From contig OX485806.1 of assembly GCA_950295325.1 (NCBI GenBank), forward strand, positions 31,064,001 to 31,128,000: DNA of 64,000 nucleotides, in the 5' to 3' direction. Positions 49,740 through 61,120 of the stretch are shown piece by piece. The notes beneath the pieces are model-generated. The model worked only from the letters and a program-made list of their open reading frames with translations, searched no databases and had not been told where the DNA came from. Each line of letters begins with the position of its first letter. Position 1 is the stretch's first letter. Origin of the DNA: Polytrichum commune. Its lineage: Eukaryota > Streptophyta > Polytrichopsida > Polytrichales > Polytrichaceae. The position numbers and the translations under genes were made by a program.

Positions 49740-51395
49740 CATATCCAAAATCCTAACTACATTCGCTATGACAATGCAAGTGCAACGAAGCACTATTGTA
49801 TCCAACATAGTCTCATAGAAGAGGAAACTTTGAGTTTCTATAAGTGCCCTTTCTAAACATGGTCTTGTAGTTCTAAACAAGGATTTTAGTTGTGGATTTT
49901 ATTAAGGTCAAGGTCTTATTCAATTTTTTTCCATATTCTCCAACTTCTACATAATAGATTCACACAACGAGACATGTGTTGCATTAGGAAGTTTGCGATG
50001 AGGAATCAACAAAACTCGAATTAAAATTCAAACCTCCCCTTATTTAATTATGACTATCAAAAGTGCTCATTTGAGTGTGGAGTAGTTCACATAAATTTGA
50101 AGATGTGATCCGGTTTCTTCTAAACACGTGGCTTTCCAGTGTCCGAGGAGTTTTTGAAGCACAATCAATTGAGATCCTAGTGTTTCCAAGTCTAACCGGT
50201 TACACGAAGTGATCTTTCGGTTTTTCTTTCTCAAATTGGGGTAGAGTACATTCTCTAAATTCCTCTAAAACAATGGGTAATTTTCCTGAGGCCTTGAACT
50301 CCAATCGGTCTATTCCTCAAGCTCAACTACACTAAATATGATATTTAGTGTTTGATTAGATTTAACGTTTTACCACCCTACTATGCTCAACACTAATTTT
50401 TAATTCTTTGATAATTAGTGTTAGACATAAATGCGCCGCCGCTGCTTTCCTTGTTGCCACCTCTTTCCTGGAAACAGTCAATCGCCTTCCTTGTTGCCAC
50501 CTCTTTCCTACTAAACACTAAATTCGTGCATGTAACTTTCACATATTACCATAGATGATATTTAGTGTTTGAGTTTACATTTAATGTTACTTACTTTCAT
50601 AGGGTTAATGATATTTAGTGTAGTTCATATGTAACTACTGACCGGTTTCTCCCCGTTCATTATGTCTTATTATGATGTTTGTTCTTGTATCTCCACCAGA
50701 CCACACACCAATCAAATAGAGGTGTCCAAACTCCTAACTACATCTCTTTGACAATGCAAGTGCGAAAAAACCCTCTTATATCCAACATAGTCTCATAGAT
50801 GAGGAAACTTTGAGTTTCTATAAGTGCCCTTTCTAAACAAGGTCTTGTAGTTCTAAACGAGGATTTTAGTTGTGGATTAAGGTAAGGGTGTTGTTAAATA
50901 GATTCACACAACGAGGCATTAGGAAATTTGCGACAAAGCATCGACAAAACTCATATTAAAATTCAGACCTCCCCTTATTTAGTTATGATTATCAAAAGTG
51001 CTCATTTTTTAGATTAAAAAATCTAAACTACATACTCAAGTCCTCCCTAATTGTATTCACTAATTTGAGTGTGGAGTAGTTAACATGTGTCTTTCTAGTG
51101 TCCGGGGAGATTTTTGAGCATATTCGGTTGCGATCCTAATGTTCCCAAGCCCAAACAGTTACACGAAATGATCTTTCGGTTCTTCTTTCTCAAATCGGGG
51201 TAGAGTACATTCTCTGAATTCCTCTAAAATGATGGGTAAGTTTCCTGAAGCCTTGAACTCCAACTGGTCTATTCCTCAAACTCAACCGCTTCATCTGCAA
51301 CTAGCAGCCGATTCTCCCCGTTCATCATGTCTTATTATGATGTTTGTTCTTGAATCTCCACCAGACCACACACCAATCAAATAGAGGTGTCCAAT
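49740..51395 (+). repeat. Direct tandem segmental duplication, two diverged units
   Basis: Unit 1 (about 49740-50735) and unit 2 (about 50736-51395) share the same order: actacat...gacaatgcaagtgc, tccaacatagtctcatagaa/tgaggaaac, gtagttctaaac, acctccccttattta, an ACCGGTT-family arm, then ccgttcat(t/c)atgtcttattatg and ccagaccacacaccaatc. Unit 1 is longer mainly because of the 291-bp MITE at 50330-50620. Confidence 0.85.
50330..50620. mobile_element. TA-flanked MITE, CACTAAATATGAT subfamily (291 bp)
   Basis: The left end CACTAAATATGATATTTAGTG and the right end (complement CACTAAATATCATTAACCC) are flanked by TA (50328-50329 and 50621-50622). It sits inside unit 1 of the tandem duplication. Unit 2 (around 51284) keeps the uninterrupted sequence ctcaaccgcttcatctgcaac, so the empty site is visible. 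Non-coding. Confidence 0.88.
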
Positions 51396-51460
51396 TAAGA
51401 AAAGCAACCGAATAACACTCGCATGCATACGTTGGGGGAGGTGAGTCCCAAGCCCATGAA

Positions 51461-51594
51461 GGCGCACACACACACACACAATCTAAGTACATCAAGGTCA
51501 AGCTTGTACTCGAATAACATAACATAGTGGATGCACACACGAAGTACATCAAATCCACTTCAGACGAGGTATATATATATATATATATATATAT
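51461..51594. repeat. (CA)n and (TA)n microsatellites
   Basis: (CA)n runs at about 51464-51480 and (TA)n at 51570-51594. Confidence 0.9.
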
Positions 51595-51733
51595 GAATAT
51601 ATGAATATGAGAGCACAAGCTCAGGGTACACAAGCACAAGCTTCATAAAGGCAGCCAGGACGACAAATGCATACGATTTCCGGTGCAAAATATGCAATAG
51701 AACAAACAGGCAGAAGCGACATGACCCTTACTA

Positions 51734-52071
51734 CACTAAATAGGTAGATTAGTGTTGGAAACACTAATAGTCGACGAAAACGCTAAATGTAAATTGTCTC
51801 TATAGTGTTAGAACACTAAATGTCAACTCTAACACTATTTGTACCAAGTAGTAACTTTAAATATTTACATGAACGCATTTAGTGTTAGATGATATTTTGT
51901 AAATCTTGGAATAAAGAATTGAAGGAAGAAGAATATGAGAACCTCATAAAAGGTATAATTTGTTCAAACCCTATTCAAACACTAATTGTAATATCAGTTG
52001 AAAATTAGTGTTTTAGGTAACTATTGCATCTAACACTAATCTTCATCTAACACTAATCTACCTATTTAGTG
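51734..52071 (-). mobile_element. TA-flanked MITE, CACTAAATAGG family, copy 2 (338 bp)
   Basis: The flanking TA pairs are 51732-51733 and 52072-52073. It has the same 338-bp length as copy 1 but inverted. In copy 1 orientation the three differences I count are all C in copy 1 and T in copy 2. Outside its right end lies gtggtagatgaaaccggtt, the start of an ACCGGTT-family arm, so it landed at the border of that repeat. Confidence 0.88.
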
Positions 52072-52077
52072 TAGTGG

Positions 52078-52270
52078 TAGATGAAACCGGTTGAGTTTGA
52101 GAAATAGCCTATTGAAGTTTATCAAGGCTTCAGGAGAATTACCCATCAATTTAGAGGAATCTATGGAGGAATATACCTCAAATTAATAATGAAACACCGA
52201 AAGATCGCAACATGTAACCGGTTGGATTTGGAAACACGCTAGGATTTTGAGCGATCATAGCCCACAATTT
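52078..52270. repeat. ACCGGTT-family arm
   Basis: It runs gatgaaaccggttgagtttg, then ccgaaagatcgcaacatgta, accggttgga and the tail ctaggattttgagcga. It matches the right arm of the 37266-37912 element. Confidence 0.8.
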
Positions 52271-53988
52271 CCTCAAAGATTAAGTTTTTGTGGCAAAATG
52301 CGAAGACAATGTGTGCCATGTTGCGATGCATATCGTGAGAGAGGGAATTATCGCATACAAGTGATACCTCTCATTCATCCAATGTAGACTTCTTGAAATG
52401 ATATGCAACTTGAAGGTTATTCTTTTGAGTTGGTTTCACAGTAGGACTGGTTTTAGAGACCTCGAATGAGTTTAGTGCAAGTCATTTGAGATGAATAGTC
52501 CACAAACTTACAGGGGGTCATGTTTTATGTTGGATGGAGGATGAGCAGTATGCTTGCTTGCAATAGTTCCCTCTCTCATGGGGATCATTGATCACAAACG
52601 ACCTCACGAACATTACCGGGGCATGGAGAAACATCATTGGATGAGTATTAGACTGAATCGTCTTTCACGTTATTCATTTCACATATCCGCTCACAAACCA
52701 ACTCCAATGCAATCTTCCCATCTCTTCATAATCCAACGAGGGATTGTCTATCAATGCATCTTCCCCAATGCTTGGTGTTGTTCCTCTTTCATCTTCTTTA
52801 AAGAAACCACATCGGACATGAGGCAGTAGCACGTGACTCAATAATCATGCTTTGTAAACTCGGCCCATGTTTAAATACGGGTTTACAACTTATGATAAAG
52901 AATGAAATGTCTCACATTCATGTCAACTTGTGGTTGGCATCATCTATTTCTTCTCCCACTCTCTCGTATAACATTATGCAAACAATTCGATCATGTTCCT
53001 TGCTAAATGACAATTGATGGTACTTGATAATGCCATCAAGGATTTGTTAAGAATAATCTCATAATGAAAGATCCTTGAGGTTTATTTCATTATTATTTTG
53101 AATTAATCTTCAAGATCAACAAGTCCATCCATAATGAAGTCGGATTTCAATTGTTTGCAATGAAGGTTGAAGGGAAAATGTGGTAATTGGAGTTTGGAAC
53201 ACTTTCATTCAAAACATCATACTCCAACCCATGAGAGGAGGAGATGTATGCTCTCATGACATGTAACAATTATGTGTGCACATTAAATTCACTATGTAGG
53301 TGTGGAAGATGTGAAAGGTCAATATTTGATATTGAATGGGCAATGATAATTGTGAATGGTTGTAAAGTATATGAGAAGTTGAGCTTGAAATGTAAATAAA
53401 TGTGACTCAACCCCCATCACCCTTTGATTCACATGATTGCCCAACAAACCATGTGATATGTCCTTAGGCTCACCTGATTTGCTTGTGTCCCTTAAGGTTG
53501 AGGCATCTATAACCGATAAAATAAGAGAGTTTGCATTTGTTTAGAAAATAAAAAAAGGGAAGTAATTTTCTCGCAAAGACCAAAAAAAAATCAAAAAAAT
53601 CAAAAAAAAATTCAATTTTTTTCATGAATATGGAGATTGCTACAAATCTCGAAGTGGTAACATCAGGGTAACACATAGTCAATCTATACGTTAACCCATA
53701 ACCACTCATCTAACTTCTAATGCTTGGCTATGACTCATGTCAAAACTCCTATAAGGTATTCAATCATAAGCCACCAACACATAAACTTCAACGTTCCTTT
53801 TTCTTTTTCTTTTTGTGGAGCCTTTTGTATTGTAAGATATTAGTTTTGATCACGAAACCCACGGTTTATGAAGCTCGTATAAAGTGAACGTGTGAGATTC
53901 ACAATGAGACTACTCCCCTCTAAAATAATGTTACCCAATTTAGCACCATTTTGTGTTTGCTTTTGGTGCACAACATGTGAACATGCCC
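52271..53988. other. Intergenic, no gene seen
   Basis: No recognised gene. An A-rich run with atcaaaaaa units lies at about 53580-53615. Confidence 0.5.
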
Positions 53989-53991
53989 TAA

Positions 53992-55361
53992 GACAGAGTT
54001 CACACACGAGACTGAGGGCCCGTGACCATTGCACTTCAATCATTCTTGTTGGTGGAAAAGGTGGAGACCGTCTACAAGAAGAAAAAAGAAGAAAAACTTC
54101 GGTCTCCGGAGGAGACCGACGTGAATTAAGTGTTTGTTCGATCTACCCCCAATCCAATGCCCACATGACAAAGGTATGGAAGTATAGATCTACTCCTCCC
54201 TTTCGAGAGTAGACACTATAGTCACCAGTCATCGGTAACAAGACCTAGAATGGTTAGTATTTAAGTATTTTTAATATGAGTTTGGTCATCCGGTCTCTAG
54301 TGCATTGTTAGTGGATGGAGTGGAGTGGCTTAGTTGTTAAGGTTTTATGGCTTTATCTATGGGGGGTCTAGTGTTTGGGGTAGCGGTTGGTGGTTTTCTA
54401 TTCTTCTTTTGTGGAGGAGGATAGACATGGCATATTTTATAGCGATAGTATTGATGTTTTTAAAGGTATTTTTAATTGTAGGCATAGGTATTTTAAATTT
54501 ATTTTCGAGTGATTTCATTGATGGAATGTGTGTAGTGGCTCTGGCGCCTGCAGTGATTATAATAAGGGGGTCGACTTTCCATCCTCTAGCAGCAATACTA
54601 TTTATTAATGGTCTATATTTGCTATTTTTTGCTTCGAGTGTTTCTGGTGAAAATCTATCATTACAGTATGTGAATTCAATGAATTGTATGGTGAGGTTGG
54701 GGTCTATGTCTGTGGGGGGGGTCATTTTGGTATGGTAATCCTCTAACACACATGATGTCAGGTCTAAATCTGGAGTTACAATGGCATCTTTGTGTACCGC
54801 ATGTGCAAGGGAGTAGCCAATTGGGAACGGTGTTTTCTTGGGGTGTGTTATTGAAGGTGCCAGCATTCATGAGAATATAACATCGAGATTTTTCGGATGA
54901 GATTAGTAGTTTCCTAATTTCCCATACTGCTTTGTTCACCGTCTAAGTTCACTTCACACTACGATTGAGAGACCAACAGACTAAGTGAATGCAAGATGGA
55001 TGTAAAACCTATATGGATTCCTACATGGCATCAAATGGGTCATGTTTCATGATCACTTGGATTATGTTCAAAATCCACCTCTTAGAGGTAGGCCTATCAC
55101 AAAACCAAGAGACCATGGCACTCTTAAATCTCCCAACTATTGATCTATTATATTTTATCATGTGTAAGGACCCCGAATGAATGAAAATTCATTGAAATAG
55201 CGTTTGGTTGAAGGTCTGGTCACATGTGATTTCACACTACACTCGAGGGCCCGTGACCACACCACATGAATTTGGAAGTGTCTCGGGACGGCCTTTGGTC
55301 ACTTCTTTTGGGCTCTCACAATTTCGTGGTCACGGCTCTCAACTCATGTACGAAGTGGCCC
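53992..55361. mobile_element. Harbinger-type MITE, copy B, interrupted by a LINE
   Basis: The left part 53992-54074 (cacacgagactgagggcccg...ggtggagaccgtcta) and the right part 54946-55361 (...cgaagtggccc) together match copy A (6393-6879) in inverse orientation. TAA lies left (53989-53991) and TAC right (55362-55364). The outermost 9 bases at the left have changed. Removing the LINE at 54075-54937 with one target duplication rejoins ggagaccgtcta to agttcactt, matching ggagccggtccaagtttgctt of copy A. Confidence 0.85.
54075..54937 (-). mobile_element. 5'-truncated LINE insertion with 8-bp target duplication (copy C)
   Basis: ACCGTCTA lies on both sides (54067-54074 and 54938-54945). Coding runs leftward from 54937: NKAVWEIRKLL, NWLLPCTC with TQRCHC, FRPDIMCVRG, then after a one-base shift IQFIEFTYCNDRF, KYRPLI, GWKVDPLIIITAGARATTH, ending near 54357. 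These are the same endonuclease landmarks as copy B, with RPD and Glu in place. The shift falls at an eight-base homopolymer (54714-54721), so the frame may be truly open. The 3' untranslated part (54356-54075) ends in a T/C-rich tract in the sense direction rather than poly-A. Near it is an 8-bp perfect stem with a 3-base loop (54100-54118). This is the best-defined copy. Confidence 0.88.
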
Positions 55362-55364
55362 TAC

Positions 55365-55929
55365 GAACCATATACCTTATTGTTGTTAATTGGGCCATCA
55401 TATTTGCTAATACGGCCCACGCATATTGAATCACATCGGCTGCACGTAAGCTTAAGTTAAAGTGTGTACATAATCTTTGATTGCATGAGGTAACTTGAGC
55501 TATATCAAAAATCATGTCCAAATGTTAACATACATCAAGAATTCTCCGCTCTATTAATTGTTTTCTATAACTAACAGTGGAGCCTTCGATTTATAATAGA
55601 CATAGCCAGGCTAGTGAGTGTGAAGATTAGGCCACAAGGCAAGGAGTCACACCTATACCAAATTACCAATCCTACATAATTACCTCCAACTCCGAAATAG
55701 CATTCCTCATCCATGTCATTAGAATGATACCATTTATGGTATTTAGTGTCACCGGGTTATTTGGATGGATGTATGTATGTAGTGTAAGTTATTTCTACTT
55801 CATTAGAGATAAGTTTTCATCATTGAAAAAAAAAAGCAGGATGGAACGTTGGTGTTAGTATCACCAGCATGAATATGAGCATGTTCACCCTATATTGATT
55901 ATGATTATCCATAATGTAATACTTAAGTA
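55365..55929. other. Spacer between the MITE and the LINE fragments
   Basis: No gene seen. An A10 run lies near 55828-55838. Confidence 0.5.
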
Positions 55930-56437
55930 ATTGTCTTCCTTTCAGAAGGTGGACTATGTGGTTAGGTGTAGATCATGGGTTGCTAGTTCCATAGTATCTT
56001 GGCTTCTTAATTCGAGGTTGTCGTTTTTTGTCACAACGGAGGGGTTATGGAGTTTTATTTGCACTCAAGTTTTTCCATTTGTTTGGTATGAGGTATGTGA
56101 GGTATTAGATGACGTTTTGGTGTATGTGTTTCATCAAGCTCTTTATGTTACTTTTTGGGATGTTGAGGTCTTTGAGTTATGACATTGGGCACTCATGCGT
56201 GGTGCCTCTGACTCATGTGATGATGGTTATGAGGGGATTTACTTCCCATCCTTTATTCTTTAGCGAGTCTATGAATAGGTTGTAGTGTTTTTCTCCAATG
56301 CATTTTCGGAATATCGGTTGTGGTAGTATGTAAATTCTAGGAGTTGTAGGGCTATTGTGGGTGCATGATTTTCTGGGTAGTTGGCTATGGCTTGCGGTGC
56401 CTATTACGCATGGGATATCCGGTCTAAATTTACTTAG
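55930..56437 (-). pseudogene. LINE endonuclease fragment (copy D)
   Basis: Reading leftward from 56437: RQCLSKFRPDIPCVIG, a diverged centre (IYILPQPIF where IEFTYC stands in other copies), YNLFIDSLKNKGWEVNPLIT, then a stop and VRGTTHECPM, similar to ARATTHIPSM of copy C, and LKDLNIPKSNIK-like sequence. The key Glu region is lost and there are stops, so it is inactive. It belongs to the copy C subfamily and is cut off exactly where a + strand LINE end begins. Confidence 0.7.
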
Positions 56438-56590
56438 GCATTGGCGGTGGGGGCTAGAGCTCATGCCATTTGGGTGGGCCCCAACCGGCTGAGCCATGAC
56501 CCCATAAATGGGGAAGGGGGAGTCAGGGCCAGGGCTCGCCATCTAGCACCCCATGAAGTCCCACATAATAATAATAATAATAATAATACC
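56438..56590 (+). mobile_element. LINE 3' end with (AAT)n tail (fragment E)
   Basis: It reads VGARAHAIWVGPN, then a conserved non-coding block (gagccatgacccc, ggggaaggggg) ending gaagtcccac and a tail of about eight AAT/ATA units (56565-56588). The same block, inverted, is at 57110-57240 with an (AAAAT)n tail, showing that this is a shared LINE 3' end with a short-repeat tail. It abuts copy D 5' end to 5' end. Confidence 0.65.
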
Positions 56591-57107
56591 CGACTGCCAA
56601 CTGTTGCCTGTCCCACCCGATTCAATAAGAAAAGAAAAGAAAAGACAAAAAAGGAAAAAGGAAACCAACCAAAAAAAACAAAACAAAAACGCCTTTGCAT
56701 TCTCGAAGGTCGCTTGTCCACAAATCCCATATTGAGTGCACTTCATCTTCACCTTGAAGGCCCAAAATTCAATATATATGTTCACTTCCCCTTAATAAAT
56801 AAGCAATTGACTGGGGTTTCATTCCCAAGTTCAAAATGAAAGCATGTAAATGAATGTCAATAAAGCATGTAATGAACTTGGAAGATCCTCATTAGCATTT
56901 TATAAAGTATGTACCTTACCATTCGAAAGGGTCTTTTGTTATTCCAAAATGAAACTTATGTTTGTGTGTTATTTGTAGTTTTTTATTTTATGATATTTTA
57001 GTTAATGCCTTCTACTTTCACAAGCATTCATACATATTCAAACTCATTAAGTTGTTATTTTGGGGAATCGGGCAAGGCGGGCAATAGTTGTTTGTTAAGA
57101 TCAATAT

Positions 57108-57480
57108 TTTATTTTATTTTTGGCGGGACTACCTGGGGGTGATGGATCATGGGCCCAGCCTTGACACCCCTTTCCCCCAATGATGAGGTCATGGCTCGGC
57201 CAGTTGGGGCCTGCTCGAATGGCATGAGCTCTAATCCCAACCAACAATGGCATGGGGGATTTTGGCATGTACAAGGGAATAACCATTATGGTAATATTGA
57301 GTTTGGGGGGTAGGTCATTAAGGGTGCCAACATTGGCTTGGGTTTATTTGCATGGAGGGTTTGAACTATTTGGTGTGATGCTTTGTTGTACTATTTGGTG
57401 TTGAGAATTAGTTGGTTTGAAACCATCTTGAAGTACTTTCAGTCCCACTAACCTTCTTGACTTCCCAGACTTTAAAATCA
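57108..57480 (-). pseudogene. LINE 3' fragment with (AAAAT)n-type tail (fragment F)
   Basis: Reading leftward: NVGTLNDLPPK (matching NAGTFNNTPQ of copy C, about 57335), then VGIRAHAIRAGPNWPSHD (about 57230-57180) and a non-coding end ctaggtagtcccgcca-like, followed by aaataaaataaaat. The endonuclease core between these parts is missing, so it is an internally deleted copy. It links fragment E to the endonuclease-bearing LINEs. Confidence 0.6.
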
Positions 57481-60400
57481 ATTTCATTTCATTCATTCCA
57501 CTTCAATTATTATATTTATCATGTTAGATGTGATAAGTTATTTTGTATAATTTTTATATTACTACGTCGTTTATGCTATGGAATGCCACCTACTATTCGA
57601 ATTACGTATTGCTATAACTTTTTGCTAAGAATGTAAGTTTCTACCAAGTTAGGTCATTTATGTTTTGTGATGTCCATAAAACTCATTTAAGCTTTGTTGG
57701 TAAAGAATGAAACCTATGATAAGAAGTTGTAGCATTGTGTAATCCCAATTTGTAAGTGACACAAAATAACATGAATGGTGTACTTGCTTTTGTTTACTTT
57801 GTAAAAGATGAGATCTTTAGTAAAACTTTATGGCAACACAAACATGCCCTTCCTAAGCTTCTTGTTGATCAATTTCAAATGGTTTTCATTGGACTAACTC
57901 TTGATCTACAGATTTAGAGGGGGGTTTTGTCCCCTTAAAATGGGAACCATGCCATTCAGTTTTTTTTTAATAATTTAAAAATAATAATAATAATGCTTTC
58001 ACTCTCTCTCCCATGTAGGTGCACAAAACTTTATAATGCAACCCTGTTTCAGATTTTACATGCGAATTCAGTCTATGCATCCAAGAGTGAAATGACTCTC
58101 ATTCACAACAACCCCTAGTTAATGTTCTCTCTTTTGCCCCAATCACACCAAAATTTTCACCCAGTTCGGCCATGAAATTGTTGGGGATTATGTTGAGAAA
58201 CAGATGTTGGCCCACCACTTTTCACACTATTACAACTGCAAATGTTGACGGATGGTGCCATAAATGACCAGTGTGATCTCTCACTCTCTCTCTCACTCTC
58301 TCTCTAAAAAGTATGTGTGCATTCCACATGACTTATTTGACATGTGTGATATGAGGGTTGTCACATGTTTGTCAAAGTGGGACTATTCAGTGTACAAAAT
58401 GCGTTAAATTGGATAATTTTTATTTTTTGTAAAATGCAAGTAGAATGGGTAGAGTCCAACAACCCCATGCTTCATAGGACACCCCATTTGCTCATTATAG
58501 TCGTGGACATAATATATCTATGTTTAAACCACCTTTATGTCTTTGTAGTGTTGGTGTAATAAGAAGACGTTGTGTTTTATATTTTGGAACAAGAGAGGCG
58601 CACAACCACCTTGCTGGTGCTCTCCGTCAAGTAGAGAGAAGATTTCATGGTTGGGAATCGAATCGCCAACCACTCAATTCAGTTTTGGGTACCTCTCCAT
58701 TATCATCCAGTAGTTTAAAATCGAGAGAGGGAGAGAGACTTTTTGTTGTTTGTTTCTTTATGGATGCACTTACAAGGTAACGAAGAGTGACTACATAAAG
58801 CATGTCTTTTGACAACAACTATGAATCTATCCACATCATCCTAGTAGAAGTAGCGAAGGAGAGATATGCAACATGTTAAGTTAGATTGAATAATGTTTAA
58901 TCTAACTTCTAGTTGATTTTGAATTGATCACACGTATTTGCATAATGGTAAGGGGTCAGCAACAAAACACGTAAATGTTGTATATAGTGTCACACGGTAT
59001 TTGATGTCATTGTGATTAAAAAGAAATTCAATGGCACTTCTTATGAATAAATCTACAAGTCTTGTTATTCCAACTTATTTTTAGTTCATCCACTAACCAA
59101 AACCATGCCTACTCCACCGGGAGGTTGATGTGCGACTATGTGCCCACTCTTGCTTGTCCACTACTATGTGGCACAATGCATGAAATCCATACCAATTATT
59201 GAAATATTTTTTTGGTATATTTTGTATCCTAACATTTTGTGATGAAATGTTGTCATGGATGATTTCAATTTGGATGAGAAAACACTTAGTAAGTGATAGT
59301 TATTGCAAAATTGTTAATTTGCATTGTCCATAAAATTTACAAGGAATGGCAAATAGTTTAAGGTTTACACCAAATACAATATTTAGTGTAGTTGGTGTTG
59401 CCTATTGGGGGGGGGGGGATCGTTGCATAATATGAGCATATCTCTCATTTATTCAACATAAAGGCCCATAAATAGTGTGTAACCCATATGTTATCCTTCC
59501 TAGTTGATTGGCATCATAAGTAACCTCACAAACCCCAAATCAACCCAATCCATTTTCATTGGAGATGAATTGGCCACAAACTTATAATGGTTTAGTGTTG
59601 CAGTTTAGTGTGACACTCCAATTCAATGACGAAATTAGTGTGAGCCACACTAAATTAAGAGTCGAGGTTAGGTTGATTGTGATCACAAGTTGTGCGTTTT
59701 ATTTATTTATTGAAGGAGGCCATAGAAACTATCCTTTGCAAGGCCACTAATTGGACCACCGATTCCCAACACATATTCTTTCGCCCGTACCATGACAACA
59801 ACAACAACAACAACCCAACCCCCCAAAAAAGAAATCCCCAAATTCTCGTATTTGATCTTAAACTAATGAATATCGGGAGCTCCTTTGACTAATCCGAGAC
59901 CTTCCGTCCCAAATGAAGCATCAAATCTTGCCCAAAATAGCCACCAATAACCATCCTCCATTTTCTTTTCCTCATTGTGGAAGTACCACCGTAAGTAAGT
60001 AAGCAAGTATGTTAGTGTTGGTATACCTTGACTACGGCCATATGACAACACTTGTTGTGACACATGGACAATAAACGTCATCTTTTGGTCATAAAATGAG
60101 GTGAGTGAGATTCTCCCACCGAAATGACGTAAGCACGGTCCGGGATATCTAAGGGCCCGCTCACGCCATGGATCATGAAGTCGGACCATGGAAAATGGTC
60201 TTTTTTCATGGTATGAGTCAATAGTCCAGCTTTCATGGTCCGATTTCTTCAAGACAACAATTTACAAAGTGTTTTTGGGTCTCTCATCGGGTGTAAACCA
60301 AATGTGGATCAAGAGGGATGACCATGCACCAAAATTTGAATGTGCTGATTTTTTTAACATATGTCCAAAAAAGGCAATTAAGAAAGAAAGAAAACGAAAC

Positions 60401-60744
60401 AAATTCGATCATTCGTTTGTCTTCTCTTGTCTTCATCTTCTCTTCCCCAAAAATATTTCATTAAAATTTTATCATAAAAAAAGTTCTTTGCCATGGGTCT
60501 CTACCTTTTTTTCTACCGGAGCACATTTTTTGCCTCCCCCATCACAAAACTTGTTGGACCGTGTTAGTGGGAAATGTAGGCCTTTAAATATATTGATGAA
60601 AACTTATCTCTAATGGGGTCACATAGGAGACTCGACGCAAATTGTGCCTCATTTTCAATTGCATTACAAAAGCAAAAGTGACATATTCTACTATCCCTAG
60701 AGATATAGGGACACTCAATCGACGACCATCCAGTACTAATAACT
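57481..60744. other. Intergenic, no gene seen
   Basis: Short frames only. It contains (CT)n-like tracts near 58278-58305, (AAC)n near 59796-59813, a G12 run at 59407, and a lone right end of the TA-MITE family (atatttagtgta, 59378-59390). Confidence 0.5.
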
Positions 60745-60745
60745 A

Positions 60746-60767
60746 CACTAAATATGATATTTAGTGT
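60746..60767. repeat. Lone terminal repeat of the TA-MITE family
   Basis: The sequence cactaaatatgatatttagt follows aacta, exactly as at the left end of the MITE at 50330. No matching right end was found downstream, so it is a truncated copy. Confidence 0.6.
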
Positions 60768-60909
60768 CACCAATTCTAATTGTCTTGCTCAACACTAATT
60801 GTAAACCGAGGTATAGTGTCACCGATACCAAATGTTAACCCCACATTATTTGTCATTCCTTGTAAAATTTTTGGGGGATTATAGATTTATTGTGTTGCAA
60901 TTACTGTCA

Positions 60910-61120
60910 CTGACCAAGTGATTTCTCATCCTACTTCAAATCATCCATGACAATATTTCATCACAGGTTGCTAACAAGAGGAGATATGGTTTTGGCCAAC
61001 GGATGAACTCATCCTTCATCCATGACAATATTTGTTCACTTATTCATAAGAAGTGTCATCCAAAAGTTACCATATATAGTGACGTCAAATACCATAAGAC
61101 ACTACCTATCATATTTAATG
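60910..61120. repeat. Dispersed repeat, second copy
   Basis: It matches 22300-22510 in the same orientation (gttgct-acaagag, catccatgacaata, tttgttcacttattcataag, aagttaccata). Confidence 0.7.

Noticed and set aside
54334-54738. 134-codon hydrophobic + strand frame suggesting a membrane protein
   Set aside because: It is antisense to the LINE endonuclease frame of copy C; the hydrophobicity comes from reading its codons in reverse.
56213-56590. Twin-priming inversion of a single LINE
   Set aside because: The inverted fragment continues into the C-terminus of one subfamily while the + strand piece belongs to the other, so a single event does not fit well.
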